DNA from: JADFNO01 sp965369945
GTDB taxonomy: Bacteria > Planctomycetota > Phycisphaerae > Phycisphaerales > SM1A02
NCBI GenBank assembly: GCA_965369945.1
Contig: CBDUST010000030.1
Location: 1 to 25,687 of the forward strand
Direction: 5' to 3'
Length of the DNA: 25,687 nt
The translations under genes and the position numbers were made by a program. Every line of letters starts with the position of its first letter. Positions within the stretch are counted from its first letter, which is position 1. The notes beneath the pieces were generated by a model. That model searched no databases and was not told the DNA's origin. It was given only the letters and a program-made list of their open reading frames with translations. Below, piece by piece: positions 21,082 through 25,687 of this stretch.

Positions 21082-21748
21082 GGGTTACTTCAGTCCCGCG
21101 CGGCGGGACGTGATCGGTGCGCACCTCCCAGCTCGGCGGCTGCACGGCATCTTGATCTGCGATAATTCGTGAGAAACCGATCACCTCATCGCCGAAGGTG
21201 ACGAGTCCGATGATCGAGCCGGTCAGGTTGGCGACGTAGTGCTCGCCCGGTCCCATCCACTCAGGGTTCTCTTGGAAGGCTGAACCACCGAACACCCAGG
21301 GCTCGTCAGGGAATTCGTGTTGGCCGGCGTGATCCTGAATCCAGGTGCTGATCGGCGTCTGGACCGCGTCGCCGGTGGAATTTTGATATCGAACGAGCAC
21401 GTCAAGCCGCTCCCCGGTGGGTCGGGTGAATATCAGCTCGTCGTCGACGTAGCTCCAGGTCCCGGGTGATCCGGGTTCGAATCCGGCCAGGAGCAGCGCG
21501 GCATGAACCTCACTGGGTTTGGCCTTTACGACGACGAGCGATTCATGCTCGCGCGAATTGGGCGAACACGCGATTTGCTCAAGCCAACCCGCCTCGAGAC
21601 AGGTCGATGCTTGAACTTCCACCGTTGCTTGGTCGGGTCGTACGACGAGGCCGGGGAATGGTCTGAGCTCGAGTGGAGGCTGGGCACACCCTTGCAGCCC
21701 AACTGCTGCGACGATTGCTAAAGCGACCTTGTGAAACGCGCGGCACAT
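21047..21748 (-). CDS. YdjY-domain-like lipoprotein
   Basis: A 233-residue lipoprotein. The ATG at 21748 starts a signal peptide ending in lipobox L-Q-G-C with Cys at residue 21; a TTG further up falls in the leader terminator and is not used. The body contains R-E-H-E-S-L-V-V-V-K-A-K-P-S-E-V-H-A-A-L (from about 66) and G-F-E-P-G, a pattern I associate with planctomycete YdjY-domain proteins of unknown function. It should sit on the periplasmic side of a membrane. It converges on plsC with a 35-nt overlap of the 3' ends. Transcription appears controlled by a promoter at 21833-21860 and a leader terminator. Confidence 0.75.
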   Translation of the reverse strand: MCRAFHKVALAIVAAVGLQGCAQPPLELRPFPGLVVRPDQATVEVQASTCLEAGWLEQIACSPNSREHESLVVVKAKPSEVHAALLLAGFEPGSPGTWSYVDDELIFTRPTGERLDVLVRYQNSTGDAVQTPISTWIQDHAGQHEFPDEPWVFGGSAFQENPEWMGPGEHYVANLTGSIIGLVTFGDEVIGFSRIIADQDAVQPPSWEVRTDHVPPRGTEVTLILRRASPVDE

Positions 21749-21767
21749 TCGCACAAAAACACCAGCC

Positions 21768-21806
21768 AAAAAAAGGCCCGGTAGGGGACAAGCCCCATAC
21801 CGAGCC
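21768..21806 (-). terminator. Intrinsic terminator in the lipoprotein leader
   Basis: On the minus strand, a hairpin (21806 down to 21775) has outer stem GGCTCGGTA/TACCGGGCC and inner stem GGGG/CCCC. It is followed by seven U (21774-21768), 20 nt before the lipoprotein ATG. It could end a ~60-nt RNA or act as an attenuator. Confidence 0.7.
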
Positions 21807-21832
21807 CTTCCGGGGGCAAATTAGGTAGAAGA

Positions 21833-21860
21833 AGTATACCAGTCGGCCCAAGGCATGCAA
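21833..21860 (-). promoter_or_regulatory. Promoter for the lipoprotein gene or a short leader RNA
   Basis: TTGCAT (minus strand, 21860-21855), a 16-nt spacer and TATACT (21838-21833). Transcription would start near 21826 and run into the hairpin at 21806-21775 within about 20 nt. Confidence 0.55.
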
Positions 21861-22205
21861 GAGCCCCAAAGAAGAACGCCAAGTGAGCCCTAGAGCAGTT
21901 TAAACGATCATGTCGCGTCACAGCAGGGCACAAATGAGACTAAGTCCCATTAGAATGGCGATAAGTCCCATTTTCTATGGGGGCACGACTCGTTATGGAA
22001 GCTCAACTTGCAGCGATCAGTCCGTCGAGACCGGCGAATCTATCGGGGCGTTCGACAAACAACACACGCAACCGCTACGTCTTCGTTGAGCCTGCCCTAG
22101 CGGTTGGCTGGTGGGTTCGGATAGCCCGGAGCGGCCGCCTCGTCGAACCGCATCGGCAGCCGGCCTACGATCGCCTCGACCCAACGGCATCCTCGCGAGA
22201 CCGTC
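21861..22205. other. Intergenic region before the pterin-synthase gene
   Basis: No convincing gene. A 99-codon plus frame (21977-22276) overlaps the next gene and has low-complexity Arg-rich content. The stretch carries a 12-nt segment CTAGAGCAGTTT (21890-21901) repeated at 25488-25499, and the hairpin repeats at 21941-21980. No clear promoter was found. Confidence 0.5.
21941..21980. repeat. Direct repeat with two small hairpins
   Basis: TAAGTCCCATT occurs at 21941-21951 and 21962-21972, spaced 21 bp, two helical turns. Each copy is followed by a complement to its end: CCATT-AG-AATGG and CCCAT-TTTCT-ATGGG. The arrangement could be a tandem binding site; no regulator is known. Confidence 0.5.
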
Positions 22206-23024
22206 ATGATCGAGCTGACCCGCCGTGTGCGATTTTGCGTCTCTCAGGCCCCCGAAGCCTCCGACGGAGGCTCTGACCGCCCAGCGGCCGCCTACGCCGG
22301 TTGGCCGGGGATGATCGGCGTTGGGGCGTTCTATGAACTGGAAGTTACCTGCCGGGGCGAGCCGTGCCCTGAAACAGGCTACCTACTGAATATCTCCAGC
22401 ATTGATGCAGCGGTGCAGGCCACAGCGATTCCCACGATCCAGAAGATCTTTCGCGACCGCTCGGAGCACGACCCGGGCCGGGTGCTGGCGGATATCTTCA
22501 GGGCTGTCAAGTCGAGGCTTGACCCAACAGTCGTGGCGATCCGGTGGTGGCTGAGCCCCTACTATTCGGTCGCCATTGAGGCATCGACTATGGATCGCGT
22601 ATTGATCAGTCAGCAGTTCGAGTTCTCCGCAGCCCACCGTCTGCACAGTCCGGACCTGGACGAGGCGGAAAACCGCCGAACCTTCGGCAAGTGCAATAAC
22701 CCCAGCGGACACGGCCACAACTATCGCTTGGAGCCGATCGTCTCCACACCGCTCCCTGCGACCGATGGCCCTGCGGCCTTTGATCTGCGACACCTTGAAC
22801 AGATTGTGGACGAGACGGTCATCCAGCGTTTCGACCACACGCACCTGAACCTCGACACAGTCGAGTTCGCGCAGCTCAACCCGACGGTCGAGCACATCGC
22901 GAAGGTTTGCTACGACCTTCTTCAGCCGCGGATCGCCGACGCGGGCGGCTGGCTGGAGCGGGTTCGGGTCTGGGAGACGGAGAAATCAAGCTGCACCTAC
23001 CCGGCCGATGGTGGCCGGCGGTAG
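22206..23024 (+). CDS. Tandem 6-pyruvoyl-tetrahydropterin synthase-like protein
   Basis: A 272-residue protein with two pterin-synthase-like halves. Residues 1-125 follow the fold (LTRRVRFCV... FYELEV... TGYLLNISSID) but lack the zinc histidines and the catalytic Cys, so this half looks inactive. Residues 130-272 are complete: zinc ligands His144 (SAAHR), His169 and His171 (SGHGHNY), catalytic Cys163 (GKCNNPSG), the Asp210-His211 pair and Glu258/Glu260 (WETEKSS). The CNNPxGHGHNY form is closer to animal-type PTPS than to QueD (C-x3-H-G-H). It could make a tetrahydropterin or a deazaguanine precursor. ATG 22206 is kept because it begins the first domain exactly. Confidence 0.88.
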   Translation: MIELTRRVRFCVSQAPEASDGGSDRPAAAYAGWPGMIGVGAFYELEVTCRGEPCPETGYLLNISSIDAAVQATAIPTIQKIFRDRSEHDPGRVLADIFRAVKSRLDPTVVAIRWWLSPYYSVAIEASTMDRVLISQQFEFSAAHRLHSPDLDEAENRRTFGKCNNPSGHGHNYRLEPIVSTPLPATDGPAAFDLRHLEQIVDETVIQRFDHTHLNLDTVEFAQLNPTVEHIAKVCYDLLQPRIADAGGWLERVRVWETEKSSCTYPADGGRR

Positions 23025-23104
23025 CGGCGTCGCTTGGTAGTGCTACCCTATCTGGCTCGGTGATTCGCATCGGCCGCGGACCCGCAGCACATAGAGATAC
23101 CACC

Positions 23105-24328
23105 ATGCGACAGACTATTAGCCAACTCGTACTCCTGTTGCCACTCCTGCTCGGGTTGGCAACTCAGGATCCGCCCCAGCCGCCCCAGGATGAAAACGAG
23201 CAATTCCAGACCCTAAGCGGGAGCTTCGCGAAGCTCCGGCAGTCATTGTCGGCGCTGGGCGGCATATCTGACGAGAACCGCGAAATCGTTCACGCGCTAC
23301 GGCTGCGATTCACCGAGTACAACAACGCGAACCCCGACCATGATCGGGGCATTGCCACCGAACTACAGTTGGCGATCTGGCTGGACGAAAGCGACATCGT
23401 CGATTCGCTGTTTCCAAAGTTGATCGAGCTGGTCGATTCTGGCCAGTCGATCCGGAAGTCCTGGACTGACTACCACTTACGGGCCAACAACTATGAGCGG
23501 CTGATCGCCATTCTCAGCGGATCGCCGACCGATCCTGGAGACGATCCGCAGGGCGTGCTTGCGCTAGGCAAGTGCTATTTCGCCGAGCATCAATTCGAAG
23601 ATGCGCTCACTGCACTGGACACGATCCCTGAGGAAGCGACCGCATCCAACGCCGGCCTCGCCGCTCAGACGAAGCGATTGCGAGAGATCTGCGAGTCGTA
23701 CCTGGAAATGTGGCCGCTGGAGCAGGTGCTTCGATCAAACCAAGACGCTGCGGACGATCTACCGCGCGTGGAGCTGATCACCTCTCGCGGCCGGATCGTC
23801 CTGGAGCTCTTCGAGGTTGAGGCGCCTAATACTGTGGCCAATTTCATCTCGCTGGTGGAGGCAGGCTTCTACGACGAGTCAAAGTTCCACCGGGTAGAGG
23901 CCAATTTCATGGCTCAAGGCGGGGATCCGAACACCAGACCCGACGGCCAAGGGGCGCCCGGGCAAGGCGGTCCGGGGTACCGGATTCTCGATGAGCACAC
24001 GCGCGAGGGTGCTCGAAATCACTTCGCCGGTTCGTTGTCGATGGCCAATACCGGCAAACCCCACAGCGGCGGCTCCCAATTCTTCTTAACGCACGAGCCA
24101 ACGCCGCATCTGAACGGCAAGCACACAGTTTTCGGACGTATTCTCGAGGGGCTTGATGTTGCGCGGGGTCTCAAGATCAACGACATTCTGGAATCGGCGA
24201 CCGTGCTCCGGAAGCGCGATCACGAGTACAGTCCGTCCACACTGCCCGATGAAGACCCCACGGACCCGTCCAGATTGGCTTTTCCGCCGCGTCCCTCACC
24301 GGCGCCTCCTTCCCCGCCTCCAAACTGA
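23105..24328 (+). CDS. Secreted cyclophilin-type peptidyl-prolyl isomerase
   Basis: A 407-residue protein. The ATG at 23105 begins a signal peptide (LVLLLPLLLGLA) with no lipobox Cys; the earlier frame overlaps the pterin gene. Residues 30-210 form a helical domain, possibly with TPR-like repeats (GVLALGKCYFAEHQFEDALT). The cyclophilin domain (about 222-368) has Arg263 (KFHRVEANFMAQGGD), MANTGKPHSGGSQFFLTH and LNGKHTVFGRI. A Pro-rich tail ends the protein. It should assist protein folding in the periplasm by isomerising prolyl bonds. The CDGSH gene follows 21 nt later, probably in the same operon. Confidence 0.92.
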   Translation: MRQTISQLVLLLPLLLGLATQDPPQPPQDENEQFQTLSGSFAKLRQSLSALGGISDENREIVHALRLRFTEYNNANPDHDRGIATELQLAIWLDESDIVDSLFPKLIELVDSGQSIRKSWTDYHLRANNYERLIAILSGSPTDPGDDPQGVLALGKCYFAEHQFEDALTALDTIPEEATASNAGLAAQTKRLREICESYLEMWPLEQVLRSNQDAADDLPRVELITSRGRIVLELFEVEAPNTVANFISLVEAGFYDESKFHRVEANFMAQGGDPNTRPDGQGAPGQGGPGYRILDEHTREGARNHFAGSLSMANTGKPHSGGSQFFLTHEPTPHLNGKHTVFGRILEGLDVARGLKINDILESATVLRKRDHEYSPSTLPDEDPTDPSRLAFPPRPSPAPPSPPPN

Positions 24329-24349
24329 TTTCAACGCAGGAGCCCGCCC

Positions 24350-24559
24350 ATGGCCCGTATGGTGCGTCATGAAGCCACCGGCCCGTACCGTATCGACCCG
24401 CAAGATAAGCCTGTATTCATCTGTGCCTGCGGCTTGAGCAAGACTCTCCCGCACTGCGATGGAAGCCATTCCCGCTGCAAGGATGAGCAATCCGGCACGC
24501 TGTATATCTACGACACCCAGCGTGAAACAGTCGTGGAGCAAAGGCCCGATACGCCCTGA
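24350..24559 (+). CDS. CDGSH iron-sulfur domain protein
   Basis: A 69-residue protein carrying the CDGSH (mitoNEET-type) motif in full: Cys25-x-Cys27-x2-Ser30-x3-Pro34-x-Cys36-Asp-Gly-Ser-His40. These three Cys and one His bind a redox-active, labile [2Fe-2S] cluster. It is small, as bacterial single-domain members are. A GCAGGAGC ribosome binding site lies a few bases before the ATG. It follows the cyclophilin gene by 21 nt. A role in electron or cluster transfer is family knowledge; the partner is unknown. Confidence 0.93.
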   Translation: MARMVRHEATGPYRIDPQDKPVFICACGLSKTLPHCDGSHSRCKDEQSGTLYIYDTQRETVVEQRPDTP

Positions 24560-24822
24560 GCAGCACCCCGCGTTGCCGATCGATTTCAAAAGGTGCGGTC
24601 TGTGCGATCTGGCGGCGCGATCTATACGTACCGATAAATGCATTTTTTTGTGCTAATTCCGGCAGTGTCGTGATTCACGCCACAACTTGAACCGATGCTT
24701 TCTCGGTCATTCGGCGCTCGGTGCGCTGAAGTAGACGTCATTTGGCCCAGTCAATCGCGGGCGTGAATCCGGATCGGCCGCTTCTTGCTGGGCGCGAGGC
24801 ACTCAGTAGGAGAAATTCAACA
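24560..24822. other. Intergenic region before the basic-tailed protein
   Basis: No gene is visible. It has an AAATGCATTT palindrome running into seven T (24636-24649), which may weakly end the cyclophilin-CDGSH transcript, and otherwise unremarkable sequence. No convincing -35/-10 pair was found, although TTGAAC (24687) and TTGTGC (near 24649) are possible -35 elements. The AGTAGGAGAAA ribosome binding site of the next gene lies at 24805-24815. Confidence 0.45.
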
Positions 24823-25380
24823 ATGCCTAGCAATTTCAAGTCACCCCATGGGTCATCGTTCAGCTCCGCGATCAAGAACGGCACGCCCTGCGGTCTCGCG
24901 ATCTTTAACATCGCGAAGCGCAACGGCAAGAACCCCAGCGTCGTCGGGAACTCCCTGTTCCGCGCCGGCCTGGTCTTCCGCCAGAAATTCAACGGTCAGT
25001 GGGTTTTCTGGCCAGTAAACGGCAAGCGCTCCAGCGCCGCCAAGTTCAAGCCCGTCCATACTCAGATGTGGCAGTGCTTTATTGATTGGGCCATTTGCAA
25101 CGGCTTCTGCAAGCCCGAGCAGCTGAAGAAGCACATCGGCTCCCAGAAGGAATTCATGACCTTCTGCCGTAAGTTCTTCTCCAAGCAGTTCGGCTCAGCC
25201 ACGCCCACCAAGCGGAAGCGCAAGAGCACGAAGAGGACGACCAGCCGTAAGCGCACGACCACGCGCGCCCGCAAGTCACCCTCTCGTAAGCGCCGCACCA
25301 GCAGCACTTACTCTTACAAGTTCCCGCGCACCACGACCCGCCGTAAGCGCACGGTCCGTCGTTACCGCCGAGCCGCCTGA
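24823..25380 (+). CDS. Small protein with histone-H1-like Arg/Lys tail
   Basis: A 185-residue protein. ATG 24823 follows a strong AGGAGA site by eight bases. Residues 1-124 form a compact, aromatic- and Cys-containing domain (for example N-P-S-V-V-G-N-S-L-F-R-A-G-L-V-F-R, then W-Q-C-F-I-D-W-A-I-C-N-G-F-C). Residues 125-185 hold 27 Arg/Lys and no acidic residue, with Ser/Thr/Pro between them, as in histone H1 or bacterial HctA/Hc1-like tails. It is likely a nucleic-acid-binding, nucleoid or ribosome-associated protein; the N-terminal domain is not recognised. The strong ribosome site and its own terminator suggest high expression. Confidence 0.8.
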   Translation: MPSNFKSPHGSSFSSAIKNGTPCGLAIFNIAKRNGKNPSVVGNSLFRAGLVFRQKFNGQWVFWPVNGKRSSAAKFKPVHTQMWQCFIDWAICNGFCKPEQLKKHIGSQKEFMTFCRKFFSKQFGSATPTKRKRKSTKRTTSRKRTTTRARKSPSRKRRTSSTYSYKFPRTTTRRKRTVRRYRRAA

Positions 25381-25411
25381 TACCGCAACTCACCGGGAAT
25401 ACGAATCACAC

Positions 25412-25441
25412 AGCGCCGGCCAATGGTCGGCGCTTTTTTTT
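25412..25441 (+). terminator. Intrinsic terminator of the basic-tailed protein gene
   Basis: AGCGCCGGCC (25412-25421) pairs with GGTCGGCGCT (25425-25434), one G-T pair, around loop AAT, then eight T (25434-25441). It lies 31 nt after the stop codon. Confidence 0.93.
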
Positions 25442-25581
25442 GCGCCTAACTGCTCGATAAGGCTCCTGTCGTTTTCGGAACGTTCGCTAGAGCAGTTTGA
25501 TTGAAGATGTAGCGGCTGCGTGCGCTAGTCATCTCACGACACGATAAATTTTCCGGTCCCAACGAGTCGGTCGGCGCGACT

Positions 25582-25657
25582 CCGGTGGCACGGGCATCCT
25601 GCCCGTGCGACTTATAAGGGCGTGACATCTGCACGGGCAGGATGCCCGTGCCACCGG
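25582..25657. repeat. Inverted repeat with perfect 27-bp arms
   Basis: The arms 25582-25608 and 25631-25657 are exact reverse complements of 27 bp, separated by 22 bp. Each arm is itself palindromic around GCACGGGCATCCTGCCCGTGC-like sequence. The element resembles the inner part of the 2152-2265 element (GGTGG...ACGGGC, GCCCGT...CCACC). The rest of 25442-25687 shows no gene. Confidence 0.85.
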
Positions 25658-25687
25658 TCTTGAGGCAGCTACTTTTTTTGCCCCGTT

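Noticed and set aside
21471..21487. tRNA T-arm-like CCGGGTTCGAATCCGG
   Set aside because: It is within the YdjY-like lipoprotein coding sequence and no acceptor, D or anticodon arm can be folded around it.
21977..22276. 99-codon plus frame before the pterin-synthase gene
   Set aside because: Arg-rich low-complexity translation that overlaps the pterin-synthase start, with no ribosome site.
22907..23104. Upstream extension of the cyclophilin frame
   Set aside because: It overlaps the pterin-synthase gene, and the ATG at 23105 begins a clean signal peptide.
21890..25499. 12-nt sequence CTAGAGCAGTTT found twice
   Set aside because: Two short copies 3.6 kb apart are too little to claim a repeat family from this window alone.

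Overview
The window looks like a piece of a GC-rich bacterial chromosome, most likely from the Planctomycetota (PVC group). This placement is an inference. It rests on a YdjY-like lipoprotein, a DUF6580-like membrane protein, a tandem 6-pyruvoyl-tetrahydropterin-synthase-like protein, a secreted cyclophilin, a small protein ending in a conserved-looking V-L-K-E-I tail, and abundant palindromic intergenic repeats. No rRNA, tRNA, CRISPR array, integrase or transposase gene was found.

Layout. 1-2265: an unassigned lipoprotein (minus), a 127-aa protein of unknown function (plus) and repeat-rich spacers. 2272-5429: a minus-strand M24 peptidase, accB, accC group feeding fatty-acid synthesis. 5492-7187: a small accessory island with a HicB/HicA pair (minus) and a DUF4258/DUF2283-like pair (plus), closed by a strong terminator and dotted with GGGAATTAT repeats. 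7188-9468: membrane and coiled-coil proteins of unknown role. 9652-13442: an ABC exporter, aroA flanked by two related palindromic elements, and a GroES-like protein. 13818-16803: 4-hydroxyphenylpyruvate dioxygenase (plus) facing trpE (minus) across a palindrome-rich spacer. 16889-17611: a LolD/MacB-type ATPase without its permease. 17785-21081: a compact five-gene operon, ruvC, EamA-like, CDP-alcohol phosphotransferase, cdsA-like, plsC-like, with 4-nt overlaps. 21047-21748: the YdjY-like lipoprotein with a promoter and an intrinsic terminator in its leader. 22206-25380: the tandem pterin-synthase protein, a secreted cyclophilin, a CDGSH iron-sulfur protein and a small protein with a histone-H1-like Arg/Lys tail and its own terminator.

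How the genes fit together. Two blocks concern membrane lipids: acetyl-CoA carboxylase subunits in one, and acyltransfer, CDP-activation and headgroup transfer in the other, with a small DMT transporter that could move the product. Aromatic metabolism appears in aroA, trpE, hppD and the pterin synthase, but these are separate transcription units. The most interesting parts are the ruvC-lipid operon (its phosphotransferase has Asn in two catalytic positions), the basic-tailed protein, the double toxin-antitoxin-like island, the attenuated leader, and the paired elements around aroA. Several housekeeping genes (M24 peptidase, aroA, groES-like, trpE) have a -10-like hexamer 6-9 nt before the start codon, which suggests leaderless or very short-leader transcripts.
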